This document shows, in pieces, positions 1 to 8,901 of a DNA stretch of 64,000 nt. Below the pieces are notes generated by a model. That model had not been told where the DNA came from, did no database searches, and was given only the letters and a program-made list of their open reading frames with translations. Position 1 is the stretch's first letter, and each line of letters opens with the position of its first letter. The stretch spans positions 186,001-250,000 of the forward strand of contig NZ_SOZD01000003.1 in the NCBI RefSeq assembly GCF_004519335.1. The letters run 5' to 3'. The position numbers and the translations under genes were made by a program. This stretch comes from Jiella endophytica. GTDB taxonomy: Bacteria > Pseudomonadota > Alphaproteobacteria > Rhizobiales > Rhizobiaceae.

Positions 1-532
1 TCACCGCGTCGGTGAAGGACTGGAAGCCGCCGTCGTAGCGGCCGGTCTCGGCGAGGGTGAATAGGCGGCGCTCGGCCTCCTCGATCTGGTCCTTCGGCTC
101 CATGTCGAGGGGCGCGTCGAAGGCGAGATTGACCATCTCCTCGCCGATGCCGATCAGCGAGCGGCGGAGCGCCAGGTCGTAGACCGCACGGCCGTAGTCG
201 AGGGTGTTGATGATCGTCGTCGCCTCGGCGGCGAGGCGCGCGAGATACTGCGCGACGGTCATCTCGCCGATCTTGTCCCTGGCGGCGAGGAAGGTCTTGA
301 TCGTCACCGGATTGGCGATCTTGCCCATCCGGATCATCTCGGAGGTCTTTTCGAAGATCTCCTTGTGGATCGGCTCGAAGAAGTGGTCCGGCTTCAGGAA
401 GTCGTGGACGACGTAATAGGCGTCATTGTTGACGAGGATCGCGCCGATCAGCGCCTGCTCGGCCTCGATATTGGCCGGAGCCTCGCGATAGAGCGCCTGC
501 TCTTCCTCGAATTTGCGCGCAGGCTCCGCCAT
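1..532 (-). CDS. dnaB: Replicative DNA helicase DnaB (N-terminal part, cut by window edge)
   Basis: Ring helicase that unwinds DNA at the replication fork and recruits primase. The visible about 177 residues contain the family's N-terminal signature: NIEAEQALIGAILVNN, then FLKPDHFFEP, then NPVTIKTFL, which is the DnaB N-terminal helical domain. The RecA-like ATPase domain lies beyond position 1, so the gene is partial only because of the window boundary. I chose the ATG at 530-532 because family members start a few residues before this EEQALYREAP segment; an in-frame ATG 8 codons upstream is possible. In many alphaproteobacteria dnaB follows rplI, but here rplI lies about 57 kb away with cfa after it. 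Confidence 0.93.
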   Translation of the reverse strand, partial: MAEPARKFEEEQALYREAPANIEAEQALIGAILVNNDAYYVVHDFLKPDHFFEPIHKEIFEKTSEMIRMGKIANPVTIKTFLAARDKIGEMTVAQYLARLAAEATTIINTLDYGRAVYDLALRRSLIGIGEEMVNLAFDAPLDMEPKDQIEEAERRLFTLAETGRYDGGFQSFTDAV

Positions 533-591
533 CGCCGTCCCTCGTGACCACGGCATCGGCCAACGGATCGGATGCGATCTCCGGTCGGCGA

Positions 592-652
592 GATGCGTGG
601 AATCAAACTGTCGGAGCGTCTGTCACACGTCCTTTAAGGACACGGCGCTCCG
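592..652 (+). repeat. Dispersed nested-hairpin repeat, copy A
   Basis: Intergenic element with an outer inverted repeat (GGAGCG at 613-618, CGCTCC at 646-651) around an inner hairpin (GTCC/GGAC at 629-641). It begins with a GATGCG...AATCAA segment. The same architecture occurs at 28061-28152 (plus) and 12964-13024 (minus). The stems are conserved as pairings rather than as exact sequence, which suggests a structured repeat like the short palindromic elements common between genes in Rhizobiales. Family assignment is an inference. Confidence 0.55.
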
Positions 653-703
653 GGTGTCGAAAGCAGATGCCCTACACCAAGCCGCGATTCGTCACAAAGG
701 AAA

Positions 704-731
704 GACGCCGCCCGGATCGGACGGCGTCTCT
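704..731 (-). terminator. Rho-independent terminator downstream of grpE
   Basis: On the minus strand a GACGCCG...CGGCGTC stem with a short loop is followed by TTTCCTTT. It sits about 55 bp after the grpE stop codon and would end the hrcA-grpE transcript. Confidence 0.6.
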
Positions 732-785
732 CAGGCCGGGAGAAACCCGGATGCTCTGGATAACTGCGGGGATAACCGCAAAGGC

Positions 786-1493
786 CTATTCCCCGGCCTC
801 GCTCTCCGCCTCGGCGGGTTTTGCCGGCGAAGCCTTCGGGCCGCCCTTGGAGACGCCGACCATTGCCGGCCGCAGCACCCTGTCGCCGATCGCATAGCCG
901 GCCTGGACGACCTGCAGCACCGTGCCGCTCGGCACCTCGGCATTTGGGATCTCGAACATCGCCTGATGGAAGTTCGGATCGAAGCGCTGGCCCTCCGGCT
1001 CGAGCTTCCTGACGCCATGCTTTTCCAGCGTCGAGATCAGCCCCTTCTCGGTCATCTCGACACCCTCGATCAGCGCCTTGAGGCCGGAGCTCTCGTCTGA
1101 GCGATGCTCCTCCGGGACGGCGTCGAGCGCGCGCGCCAGATTGTCGGCGACCGACAGCATCTCCCGGGCAAAGCCGGTCACCGCGTAGGTGCGCGCGTCC
1201 TTGATCTCGCGCTCGGTGCGCCGGCGCAGATTCTCCATGTCGGCGGCGAGCCGCAGCAGCCGGTCCTTGACGTCGGCGTTCTCGGCTTCGAGCGCGGCGA
1301 TCCGCTCGGCATCGGCGGAACGGGCCGCCGCCTCGCCGGCATCGCCTGCCGCCTCGCCATAGGCGGCACCCGCGCCCCACTGGGAAGACTGGGGCGTCGC
1401 CGCGCCGGCTTCACCCGTCGCGGTCTCGGTGGCCCCGGTTTCGGGACCCTTGCTCTCGGTGGCGTTGCCGTCGTTCCTGCCGGTCTCGCTCAT
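786..1493 (-). CDS. grpE: Nucleotide exchange factor GrpE
   Basis: Cochaperone that releases ADP from DnaK in the cytoplasmic Hsp70 cycle. About 235 residues: a poorly conserved Ala/Glu/Thr-rich N-terminus, a long coiled-coil dimerisation helix ([20 protein letters not shown], then [15 protein letters not shown]), and the C-terminal beta domain with the signature FHQAMFEIP followed by [21 protein letters not shown]. Two consecutive ATG codons occur; the second (1493) has AGAGGG at better spacing and is preferred. The gene follows hrcA on the same strand with a 166-bp gap, the usual alphaproteobacterial heat-shock order. The frame is open upstream to 1565 but that part has no family similarity. 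Confidence 0.95.
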   Translation of the reverse strand: MSETGRNDGNATESKGPETGATETATGEAGAATPQSSQWGAGAAYGEAAGDAGEAAARSADAERIAALEAENADVKDRLLRLAADMENLRRRTEREIKDARTYAVTGFAREMLSVADNLARALDAVPEEHRSDESSGLKALIEGVEMTEKGLISTLEKHGVRKLEPEGQRFDPNFHQAMFEIPNAEVPSGTVLQVVQAGYAIGDRVLRPAMVGVSKGGPKASPAKPAEAESEAGE

Positions 1494-1659
1494 CATCCCT
1501 CTTTCATCCCGTTCGTCGGCGCCATGGGTCGCGTCGGATGCGACTGGCGCGATGTTCTGCCGCAAGCCGGCCCGGCCGCCGTTCGATCAGAAACCGCGAC
1601 TGAAGGCCGATGCACGAATGCGTTATCGCAGCGGCATATCGAATTGCAGGGCGTGAAAA

Positions 1660-2772
1660 TCAAGCCTCGGAATCGCCCGAGCGGTTCTGCAGAAGCCGCG
1701 AGACGATCCGCGCCGTATAGTCGACCATCGGCACGACGCGGCGATAGTTCAGCCGGGTCGGCCCGATGACGCCGACGGCGCCGACAACGCTTTCCGTTCC
1801 CCCGCCCCCTCCCCCCATGTAGGGAGCGACGATCAGCGACGAGCCGGAGAGCGAGAACAGCTTGTTCTCCGAACCGATGAAGATCCGGACGCCGTTGCCC
1901 GCCTCGGCAAGGCCGAGCAGCTCGATCATGCCGTTCTTGGTTTCGAGATCGTCGAAGAGCAGCCGCAGGCGATCGATGTCCTCGCTGGCGGAGATGTTTT
2001 CAAGAAGGTTCGCCCGGCCGCGGACGATCAGCTGCGCCGGCTGGTCGGCCGCGGCGCCGGACCAGATCGCCAGCCCCTGATCGACGAGTGTCTGGGACAG
2101 AAGATCGAGGGCCGTCGCCGTCTCCTTCTGGAGCTTCGCGATCCGCTCGCGCGCCTCGCCGAGGGTGCGGCCGACGACATGGGCGTTGAGGAAGTTCGCC
2201 GCCTCGACGAGCTGCGAGGCCGTCACCCCGGCCGGCAGGTCGAAGATGCGGTTTTCCACCTCGCCGTTCTCGCCGACGAGGACAGCGAGACCGCGGGTCG
2301 GCTCCAGCCGGATGAACTCGATGTGCTTGAGGCGGAGGTCCGACTTGGTGGTGACGACGATGCCGGCGCCGCGTGACAGACCCGACAGAAGGTTGCTCGC
2401 CTCGGTGAGAAGGTTTTCCACCCCCCGACCGTCGCCGACGAGGCGCACCTTCTCCTCGATCTCGTCGCGCTCGGAAGCAGCGAGATCGCCGACTTCCAGA
2501 AACGCATCGACAAAGAATCGGAGGCCGATTTCGGTCGGCAGCCGGCCGGCCGAGACATGCGGGGCGTAGATGAGGCCGAGCGCTTCGAGGTCGCTCATGA
2601 CGTTGCGCACCGAGGCGGGCGAGAGCGACGAGGTCAGAAGCTTCGACAGCATGCGCGAGCCGACCGGCTCGCCCTGGTCGAGATAGCTCTCGACGATCAG
2701 GCGGAAGATCTCGCGGGCACGCTCGTCGAGCGGCGGAACCTGGACGCGGGCAAGATCGCTGACGGACATCAT
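1660..2772 (-). CDS. hrcA: Heat-inducible transcription repressor HrcA
   Basis: Repressor of class I heat-shock genes that binds CIRCE operators and needs GroEL for activity. 370 residues, close to the family norm. The N-terminal winged helix is visible ([40 protein letters not shown]), followed by the GAF-like and insertion domains and the C-terminal [18 protein letters not shown] signature. A run of glycines (around residue 320, MGGGGGGTE) is longer than usual. Two tandem ATG codons mark the start. No CIRCE (TTAGCACTC-N9-GAGTGCTAA) is visible upstream, so its targets are outside this window. In relatives hrcA is divergent from rph; here an accessory block separates them. Confidence 0.95.
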   Translation of the reverse strand: MMSVSDLARVQVPPLDERAREIFRLIVESYLDQGEPVGSRMLSKLLTSSLSPASVRNVMSDLEALGLIYAPHVSAGRLPTEIGLRFFVDAFLEVGDLAASERDEIEEKVRLVGDGRGVENLLTEASNLLSGLSRGAGIVVTTKSDLRLKHIEFIRLEPTRGLAVLVGENGEVENRIFDLPAGVTASQLVEAANFLNAHVVGRTLGEARERIAKLQKETATALDLLSQTLVDQGLAIWSGAAADQPAQLIVRGRANLLENISASEDIDRLRLLFDDLETKNGMIELLGLAEAGNGVRIFIGSENKLFSLSGSSLIVAPYMGGGGGGTESVVGAVGVIGPTRLNYRRVVPMVDYTARIVSRLLQNRSGDSEA

Positions 2773-2804
2773 CGGACGAGGAATGCGGTGTGAACCATGG
2801 CCCT

Positions 2805-2833
2805 ACTATAGGTGCGCGCCGGCCGCGATGAAA
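2805..2833 (-). promoter_or_regulatory. Possible sigma-70-type promoter of hrcA-grpE
   Basis: Minus strand TTTCAT (2833-2828), 17 bp, TATAGT (2810-2805), about 33 bp before the hrcA start. The match is moderate and the call is by position. Confidence 0.35.
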
Positions 2834-2891
2834 GTCGCGGCAGAGGGCCGCGCACCCCTTCTTCTGCTGTCACGGCATCCGCCGATCCGGC

Positions 2892-4124
2892 TCATGCAAA
2901 ACGCGCCGGCGACAGCGCCTCCAGCACCGGGTCGCCATTGCCGGCCATGAGCTCGGCAAGAAGGACGCCGGTGGTCGGCCCCAGCGTAAACCCCTGGTGG
3001 CCATGGCCGAAATCGAACCACAGCCCGTCATGCTTCGGGGCCTTGCCGAGCACCGGGAGCATGTCCGGCATGCAGGGGCGCGTGCCGTGCCAGGGCTGGT
3101 TCTCCACCGGGCCGCCGAAATCCAGGACTTTTCGCGCGCCTTTTTCGGCTTCCTCCAGCTGACGCAGGTTCTGCGTCGCGGTCATCGCCGTGAGCTCGGC
3201 GCCGGTGGTGATGCGCATGCCGAGCTTCATCGGCACGAACACCGCGCCGACCGAGGCGTCCATCAGCGGCTTGTCGAGCGGATTGTTCTGGAAATGCTGG
3301 TGATAGCCGCGCTTCCTGACCATCGGGATCCTGTAGCCGAAGCGCTTCAGCAGCTTCGGCGACCAGGCGCCGAGGCAGACGACGACGTCCTTCGCCGAAA
3401 CCTTTCCCTCGGCGGTATCGACCCGCCAGCCGGCCCCGTCCGCAGCGAGCGTCTCGGCATCGCCGTCGAGGAGCCTGCCGCCGCGCTTCACGAAGAGGTC
3501 GCCATAGGCCTGGGTCAGATCGCCGGGGCTCGAGCAGCACCAGGAATCGGTCCAGTGGATGGCGCCGGCAAAGCCGGGCTTCAGGGCCGGCTCGGCGGCC
3601 ATCAGCCCGGCGGAATCGAGCGCCGCAAAGCCGACGCCGAACTCGGCCTTCACCCTTTCCGCCTTGGCGACCGCGGCCGCGAGCTTGGCTTCGTCGCGAT
3701 AGGCCTGGTGAAAGCCATCGCGGCGGATCAGCCCGTCCGCGCCGGCATCGTCGATGTAGCGCGCGTGGTCCTCCCGCGAGCGGCGGATCAGCCTGCCCCA
3801 GGTCCCGGTGATCCGCCGGTAGCGCCCCGGCTGGGAGTTGCGGAAATAGGCAAGGAGACTACGGACCTCGGCGAGGATCGATTCGACATTCCATTCGACG
3901 TCGTTGGTGCGCTTCAGCGCGATGGCGACGAGAGAGGGAATGTCGGTCGGCATCGCATAGGGCTCGACGGCCTCGGCCTGGATGATGCCGGCATTGCCAT
4001 AGCTCGTCTCGCCGGCAAATTTCGGCTTGCGATCGACGATGACAACGTTCCTGCCTTGCTCCTGCAAGGCCAGCGCGGCACCCACCCCCGCCATGCCGGC
4101 GCCGAGAACGATCACGTCGGTCAT
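2892..4124 (-). CDS. FAD-dependent D-amino-acid dehydrogenase-like oxidoreductase (DadA family)
   Basis: Predicted flavoenzyme of the DAO superfamily that deaminates a D-amino acid or related secondary amine. 410 residues, typical of DadA. An N-terminal Rossmann FAD motif is clear (VIVLGAGMAGVGAALALQEQG, then acidic VDRKP). The C-terminal FAD/substrate motif reads MLPVLGKAPKHDGLWFDFGH followed by GHQGFTLGPTTG. No signal peptide is visible, so it is probably cytoplasmic or peripherally membrane-bound. It stands alone, about 120 bp upstream of hrcA and on the same strand, with no racemase or transporter partner. Exact substrate is unknown; glycine oxidase-like or hydroxyproline-type activities are alternatives. 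Confidence 0.8.
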   Translation of the reverse strand: MTDVIVLGAGMAGVGAALALQEQGRNVVIVDRKPKFAGETSYGNAGIIQAEAVEPYAMPTDIPSLVAIALKRTNDVEWNVESILAEVRSLLAYFRNSQPGRYRRITGTWGRLIRRSREDHARYIDDAGADGLIRRDGFHQAYRDEAKLAAAVAKAERVKAEFGVGFAALDSAGLMAAEPALKPGFAGAIHWTDSWCCSSPGDLTQAYGDLFVKRGGRLLDGDAETLAADGAGWRVDTAEGKVSAKDVVVCLGAWSPKLLKRFGYRIPMVRKRGYHQHFQNNPLDKPLMDASVGAVFVPMKLGMRITTGAELTAMTATQNLRQLEEAEKGARKVLDFGGPVENQPWHGTRPCMPDMLPVLGKAPKHDGLWFDFGHGHQGFTLGPTTGVLLAELMAGNGDPVLEALSPARFA

Positions 4125-4252
4125 GGGGCAGTCCTTTTGTCTACGCAGGTCACCAACGGGAGGTTAGTCGGCTGGTGGCCAAGGGCAAGCGAATTTTGCA
4201 GTGCAAAATCGCCGTTGAGAGCCACCTCGCCCAAAACATGTCTGGCTCGCGA

Positions 4253-4852
4253 TCAGGGTGCCGTATCGACGAGTCTCAGATGAGGCGGTGGCAACGGCTC
4301 GAGCGATTCGTAAATCGCACCCATCATCAGCACCGCCCCTATCTCGGCGAGATCTATGGTCTGATCCAGGTCATCAAACTTCTCGACGCTCCACCCGCCT
4401 CTCAGGTTCCGCCGGTACAGCTTTACCGAGATCACGTCGGGATCGACGAAGCGGATCAGCCGGATGTCGCCATGGGACCGGTACTCGTCGAGCTTGTCGG
4501 TCGCGTCGATCGCCGAGGTACCCGGGGATGAGACTTCGACGACCAGCGTTGGTGTGGAGGCTTCCAACGCTTCGGGATTGCCCGGTCCGCAGTCGACCAC
4601 CACGTCGGGATTGCGGATCGTTACCGGCCCCGTCCTGACTGCGGTATCGCTGGCAGTTGTCCGGCAGCCGTTGCGCCTTGCATGCGGCAACAGCGCCGCG
4701 AGAGTGTCAGCGGCAACGACGTTGTAGCTCTGCTTACTGGCAGTCATCATCCGGACGACCCGACCGTCGACGAGCTCGAACCGCTCCTTCTGGGTCGCCG
4801 CCCATGCGAGGAACGCGTCTGCGGAAACCAGCTCCTTTTCCGGAGAAGCCAT
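4253..4852 (-). CDS. Uma2 family (PD-(D/E)XK-like) endonuclease domain protein
   Basis: About 199 residues matching the Uma2/DUF820 fold: an N-terminal ADAFLAWAATQKERFELVDG segment, a core with NPDVVVDCG and LVVEVSSPGTSAIDATDK, which supplies the Asp, Glu and Lys of a restriction-endonuclease-like site, and LDEYRSHGDIRLIRFVDP after it. I start at 4852 because AGGAGAGGG lies just upstream; the frame is open further up but without similarity. Members are abundant in cyanobacteria and scattered elsewhere, mostly without known function, and are thought to act on DNA. It is a single gene in an accessory block between hrcA and rph. Confidence 0.8.
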   Translation of the reverse strand: MASPEKELVSADAFLAWAATQKERFELVDGRVVRMMTASKQSYNVVAADTLAALLPHARRNGCRTTASDTAVRTGPVTIRNPDVVVDCGPGNPEALEASTPTLVVEVSSPGTSAIDATDKLDEYRSHGDIRLIRFVDPDVISVKLYRRNLRGGWSVEKFDDLDQTIDLAEIGAVLMMGAIYESLEPLPPPHLRLVDTAP

Positions 4853-5024
4853 TGTCACCCTCTCCTGACGACGCCATCGGGGCAGCATATTGGCGAGCGG
4901 GTGGCCGGGCAATGGCGGCGGCACGCAGAGACTCACACCGCATATGCGGCCCACGGCAGAAAACGACCCCGGCACGTCCACCGCGTTCGGCAGCGCCATC
5001 GCCCAGATTGCCGAGCATCTCGCT

Positions 5025-5042
5025 ATCACATATATATGTGAT
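5025..5042. promoter_or_regulatory. 18-bp perfect palindrome, probable operator of the toxin-antitoxin pair
   Basis: ATCACATATATATGTGAT is perfectly palindromic and lies 26 bp upstream of the antitoxin GTG start, within an AT-rich patch that also offers a TATATAT -10-like element. Antitoxins with a ribbon-helix-helix N-terminus usually bind such sites to repress their own operon. The binding is inferred. Confidence 0.6.
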
Positions 5043-5068
5043 CATACTGCAGCTCAGAGGCGCCGACC

Positions 5069-5398
5069 GTGCAACGCAACACGACGTTCAATCTGCCGGA
5101 TGCGTTGGTGCAGAAAGCCAAAGCCTATGCCGCCGCCAACGGAACCACGATGACCGCGATCGTCCGTTCGCATTTGGAGGCGGTGACGAGCGACGGCTCC
5201 TCGCCGCCGGAGGACGATCCGCTGCTGGCCTATTCCGAAGGGCGGCTTTCGCGCAGGGAAGCGATCAGGCTCATGGGGTTGAGGGACTATAGCGAGCTCC
5301 TCATCCAATTGGGCGAGGCCGATCTGCCTATCCCGCGACCGGCGCCCCATGAGATCGAGAACCAGGCGCTCCTCTTCGAGAAACTCTGGAAATCATGA
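5069..5398 (+). CDS. Probable antitoxin with RHH-like N-terminus
   Basis: 109 residues with a GTG start preceded by CAGAGG. The N-terminus (NTTFNLPDALVQKAKAYAAA, then GTTMTAIVRSHLEAV) resembles a ribbon-helix-helix DNA-binding segment, as in many type II antitoxins. The middle (LAYSEGRLSRREAIRLMGLR, then DYSELLIQLGEADLPIPRP) resembles the UPF0175/HigA-like antitoxin segment found next to PIN-like proteins. The gene overlaps the next one by 4 bp (ATGA), so the two are translationally coupled. An 18-bp palindrome just upstream fits autoregulation. The assignment rests on architecture and neighbour, not on a named family match. Confidence 0.7.
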   Translation: MQRNTTFNLPDALVQKAKAYAAANGTTMTAIVRSHLEAVTSDGSSPPEDDPLLAYSEGRLSRREAIRLMGLRDYSELLIQLGEADLPIPRPAPHEIENQALLFEKLWKS

Positions 5399-5994
5399 AG
5401 CGGTGCACGCTCGTCATGGCGGATGCCGGGCCCTTCAACAGCCTCTGGGTGGCGGGTCGGCTGGACCTTCTGTTGGCGCTCGACATGCGCGTCGTGGTGG
5501 TCGATGCCGTCTACGACGAGCTCACGAGTGACCCGGTCTACCTCAAAGATCGCGAGGTAAAGGCCTTTATCGACAACAACCGCCCCCCCTTCCTCATCGA
5601 GCCAACCGACATCGGGCAAATGGAGCGGGAGAAGCGAGCCAGAGGCGGAAAACTGAAAAGAAACGCCGGTGAATTGGCCATGGTCGACTTCATGACGTCG
5701 GACAACGGCTTGCCATCGTACACGGCTGCCGGAGATCCGGTGGCCATTCTGTTCGAGGACGCGGGGATACGGGTCATCAACAAGCCTCCGAACCTCCACC
5801 TGCTTTCCACGATCGGCATGCTTTACGGGCTGGAGCGGGTCGGGATCATCCCGTCGGCGGAGGACATCGTCCGTGAGATGACGCATCCGACATTGCCCGG
5901 GCGAAAATTGTCCGACGCGCGAAAGTTCACCGATTTGCCCGAGGGCATCGACGATCCCGCGGCCATCGGAAGTTCTTGGACGCCTGGATCGTAA
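5395..5994 (+). CDS. PIN-like toxin (putative ribonuclease), partner of the upstream antitoxin
   Basis: 199 residues. The N-terminus has VMADAGPFNSLWVAGRLDLL with Asp10, and the next strand ends VVVVDAVYDEL with Glu42. The segment NAGELAMVDF supplies Glu93, and AAGDPVAILFEDAGI supplies Asp114 and Asp122. Together these acidic residues fit a PIN-domain metal site of an Mg-dependent endoribonuclease. A basic, Arg/Lys-rich loop (residues 77-90) could contact RNA. It overlaps the antitoxin gene by 4 bp. The last about 50 residues (after REMTHPTLPG) are not typical of small VapC toxins. Sequence is less GC-rich than the flanking housekeeping genes, suggesting transfer. Confidence 0.7.
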   Translation: MKRCTLVMADAGPFNSLWVAGRLDLLLALDMRVVVVDAVYDELTSDPVYLKDREVKAFIDNNRPPFLIEPTDIGQMEREKRARGGKLKRNAGELAMVDFMTSDNGLPSYTAAGDPVAILFEDAGIRVINKPPNLHLLSTIGMLYGLERVGIIPSAEDIVREMTHPTLPGRKLSDARKFTDLPEGIDDPAAIGSSWTPGS

Positions 5995-6299
5995 GGCCAG
6001 CCCGCGGGCTCCATCATCGAGAATGGCACGATCCTTCGGTTGGCGATGGCTGCCGGATGGCACTGCTTTCCGGATCGAATCTTAGCTACGTCGATGAAGC
6101 CCTGATCCCCGTCTATCCCGATAGCGAAGTAGACGGGGTGTCGCCTTTATCACGGGCCCGGGTTGCAACGAAGAATGTCCGGCGCGCGGCGGAAACATCG
6201 CCGGCGAACCCTTTGCGTGCCCGCAGCTTTCCCGATACAAGCCCGGCGCAATAACACTCCGTTAACCATTCAAATTCGAAGCAAAAGCGAGCCACCGCC
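5995..6299. other. Intergenic region between PIN toxin and rph, with an inverted repeat
   Basis: No convincing gene. It holds a 9-bp inverted repeat (CCCCGTCTA 6107-6115 and TAGACGGGG 6130-6138) with a 14-base loop and no T-tract. It may be a processing signal, a weak terminator for the toxin operon, or a trace of the insertion boundary. The rph promoter must lie in its last part, but I see no strong consensus. Confidence 0.5.
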
Positions 6300-7022
6300 A
6301 TGCGCCCATCGAAACGCCCCAACGACGCCATGCGCGACGTGACCATGGACACCGGCGTCTCGCGCCATGCCGAGGGCTCCTGCCTCGTGCGCTTCGGCAA
6401 CACCGAGGTGCTCTGCATGGCGAGTCTCGAAGAGCGGGTCCCGCCGTTTTTGAAGAACACCGGCAAGGGCTGGGTGACCGCCGAATACGGCATGCTGCCG
6501 CGGGCGACCGGCGATCGGATGCGCCGCGAGGCGGCCCAGGGCAAGCAGTCCGGCCGGACCCAAGAGATCCAGCGGCTGATCGGCCGCTCCTTGCGATCGA
6601 TCGTCGACCTGCAGGCGCTCGGCGAGCGGCAGATCACCGTCGACTGCGACGTCCTGCAGGCCGACGGCGGCACCCGCACCGCGGCGATCACCGGCGGCTT
6701 CGTGGCGCTGTCGGAGTGTCTGAAATGGATGGAGGAGCGCTCGATGGTGAAGCGCCACGACGTCCTTCTCGGCCATGTCGCCGCCGTCTCCTGCGGCATC
6801 TACAAGAACGAGCCGGTGCTCGACCTCGACTATGCCGAGGATTCCACTGCCGAGACCGACGCCAATTTCGTCATGACCGGTGCCGGCGGCATCGTCGAGA
6901 TCCAGGGCACCGCCGAGGGCGCGCCCTTTTCGGAAGACGAGTTCCTCAACCTCCTAAAGCTCGCCCGCAAGGGCATTGGCGAGCTCGTCGAGACCCAGCG
7001 CCAGGTTCTCGGAGAGCACTGA
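6300..7022 (+). CDS. rph: Ribonuclease PH
   Basis: Phosphorolytic 3'-5' exoribonuclease that trims tRNA 3' ends. 240 residues, family length. Signatures are [20 protein letters not shown] at the start, [20 protein letters not shown], the [20 protein letters not shown] active-site segment, [19 protein letters not shown], and [20 protein letters not shown]. The TGA overlaps the ATG of rdgB by one base, so the two are coupled. rph followed by rdgB and hemW is a conserved alphaproteobacterial order. Confidence 0.97.
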   Translation: MRPSKRPNDAMRDVTMDTGVSRHAEGSCLVRFGNTEVLCMASLEERVPPFLKNTGKGWVTAEYGMLPRATGDRMRREAAQGKQSGRTQEIQRLIGRSLRSIVDLQALGERQITVDCDVLQADGGTRTAAITGGFVALSECLKWMEERSMVKRHDVLLGHVAAVSCGIYKNEPVLDLDYAEDSTAETDANFVMTGAGGIVEIQGTAEGAPFSEDEFLNLLKLARKGIGELVETQRQVLGEH

Positions 7023-7666
7023 TGGCGCTGCTTTCGCCGGAAGTCGGGCCGCTGCTCGTCGCCAGCCACAACAAGGGCAAGATCTGGGAAATCCGCGAGC
7101 TGATGGAGCCCTTCGGCTTCGAGGTGACCTCGGCGGCCGACAAGGGCCTCGACGACCCGGAGGAGACCGGCACGACCTTCGAGGCGAATGCCGAGATCAA
7201 GGCGCTGGCGGCTCTGAATGCGACAGGCCTCGCCTCGCTGTCGGACGACAGCGGTATTGCCATCGAGGCGCTGAACGGCGACCCTGGCATCTATTCGGCC
7301 CGCTGGGGCGGCCCGGACAGAGACTTCGCCATGGCGATGCGCAATGTCGAGGAGAAGCTCCAGGCCGCCGGCGCGACGACGCCCGACAAGCGCCGCGCCA
7401 CCTTCGTCGCCGTCCTGTGCCTCGCGCGCCCTGGCCATGAGCCGATGTTCTTCCGCGGCGAGGTGGACGGCACGATCGTCTGGCCGCCGGTCGGCGACAA
7501 AGGCTTCGGCTACGACCCGATCTTCCTGCCCGACGGCGAGAGCCGCACCTTCGGCGAGATGATGTCGGCCGAAAAGCATGCCTGGGTGCCCGGCCAGAAG
7601 ACCGCCCTCTCCCACCGGGCCCGGGCCTTCCAGAAATTCGCCAAGCTCGCCCTCGGGGTGGAATGA
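7022..7666 (+). CDS. rdgB: dITP/XTP pyrophosphatase (RdgB/HAM1)
   Basis: House-cleaning enzyme that hydrolyses non-canonical purine triphosphates such as dITP and XTP, keeping them out of DNA and RNA. 214 residues, slightly longer than the family norm. Visible motifs are [20 protein letters not shown] at the N-terminus (nucleotide-binding SHNKGK), [20 protein letters not shown] followed by SARWGG, and the late [20 protein letters not shown] segment. The start overlaps the rph stop (TGATG); the frame is open upstream but that part is a shadow of rph. Confidence 0.96.
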   Translation: MALLSPEVGPLLVASHNKGKIWEIRELMEPFGFEVTSAADKGLDDPEETGTTFEANAEIKALAALNATGLASLSDDSGIAIEALNGDPGIYSARWGGPDRDFAMAMRNVEEKLQAAGATTPDKRRATFVAVLCLARPGHEPMFFRGEVDGTIVWPPVGDKGFGYDPIFLPDGESRTFGEMMSAEKHAWVPGQKTALSHRARAFQKFAKLALGVE

Positions 7667-7676
7667 AGGGGACGGG

Positions 7677-8879
7677 ATGAACCTGATCGCGCCGCACAAG
7701 CCTTCCGACGTCCTGCCCTTCGCCAAGGCGCCGGCCCTGCCGGGGTTCGGGGTCTATATCCACTGGCCGTTCTGCGCGGCGAAATGCCCCTATTGCGACT
7801 TCAACAGCCATGTGCGGCGCTCCCCCGTCGACCAGCCGCGCTATGTCGCGGCCTTCGAGCGGGAGCTGAAGGAGGCGGCGCGGCGCTCGAAGGGCGAGAC
7901 CGTCACCTCGATCTTCTTCGGCGGCGGTACGCCGAGCCTGATGGCGCCCGAGACCGTCGGGGCGCTGATGGATGCCGTGGCGGCAAACTGGACGATCGCG
8001 CCGGACGCCGAGGTGACGCTCGAAGCCAACCCCTCCAGCGTCGAGGCCTCGCGATTCCGCGGCTACCGTGCGGCGGGGGTCAACCGCGTCTCGCTCGGCG
8101 TCCAGGCGCTGAACGACCCGGACCTTCGCCGGCTCGGCAGGCTGCATGACGTGAATGCCGCGCTGGAAGCGATCAGGCTGGCCCGGGAGATCTTTCCGCG
8201 GCTGTCCTTCGACCTGATCTATGCCCGGCCGAACCAGACGGTGGAGGCCTGGGAGGCCGAGCTCAATCAGGCGATCGATCTCGCCGCCGACCATCTGTCG
8301 CTCTACCAGCTGACCATCGAGATGGGGACGCCGTTCTTCGACCTTTACAAGGCCGGCAAGCTGAAGGTGCCGGACGGTGAGCTCTCGGCCGAACTCTACG
8401 AGGCGACGCAGCAGCTGACGGCCGTCCGCGGCCTGCCGGCCTACGAGATCTCCAACCATGCGGTGCCGGGGGCGGAATCGCGCCACAACCTCACCTATTG
8501 GCGCTACGGCTATTATGCCGGCGTCGGCCCGGGCGCCCATGGGCGCCTCAAGGGCGAGAACGGCCATCGCCATGCGATTGCCAACGAGCCGCTGCCGGAG
8601 ACCTGGCTGAAGATGGTCGAGAGCTGGGATTCAGGCGCCACCACCGACGAACCACTGAGCCTCGAGGAACAGGCCGACGAACTGCTCCTGATGGGGCTTC
8701 GCCTCACCGAGGGCATCGATCTCGCCCGCTGGCGCAAGCTCGCCGGCCGCGACATCGACCGGGCGAGCGAGGCGGACCTTGCCACCCACGGCATGATCGA
8801 GCGGCTCGGTCCGGACCGCATCCGGGCGACGCCCGCCGGCATGCTCGTGCTCGACGCGGTGGTGGCCGACCTCGCCTGA
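7677..8879 (+). CDS. hemW: HemW, radical SAM heme chaperone (coproporphyrinogen III oxidase-like)
   Basis: Radical SAM protein of the HemN-like group; HemW members bind heme and deliver it to respiratory enzymes rather than oxidising coproporphyrinogen. 400 residues. The [4Fe-4S] motif CxxxCxxC appears as CAAKCPYCDFNSH near residue 33, after FGVYIHWPF. SAM-binding segments are SIFFGGGTPSLM and VTLEANPSSVE. HemN-specific N-terminal extension residues are missing, favouring HemW. Start ATG 7677 follows AAGGGGACGGG. It follows rdgB by 10 bp in a conserved operon. Confidence 0.93.
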   Translation: MNLIAPHKPSDVLPFAKAPALPGFGVYIHWPFCAAKCPYCDFNSHVRRSPVDQPRYVAAFERELKEAARRSKGETVTSIFFGGGTPSLMAPETVGALMDAVAANWTIAPDAEVTLEANPSSVEASRFRGYRAAGVNRVSLGVQALNDPDLRRLGRLHDVNAALEAIRLAREIFPRLSFDLIYARPNQTVEAWEAELNQAIDLAADHLSLYQLTIEMGTPFFDLYKAGKLKVPDGELSAELYEATQQLTAVRGLPAYEISNHAVPGAESRHNLTYWRYGYYAGVGPGAHGRLKGENGHRHAIANEPLPETWLKMVESWDSGATTDEPLSLEEQADELLLMGLRLTEGIDLARWRKLAGRDIDRASEADLATHGMIERLGPDRIRATPAGMLVLDAVVADLA

Positions 8880-8901
8880 GGATCATCGGAGCGGCCCGCC
8901 G

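Noticed and set aside
3000-6300. Idea that the hrcA-rph insertion is a prophage or integron
   Set aside because: No integrase, attachment repeats or phage genes are visible.
7197-8573. 458-codon minus-strand frame opposite hemW
   Set aside because: Shadow of a high-GC gene; composition is random-looking and no family motif occurs.
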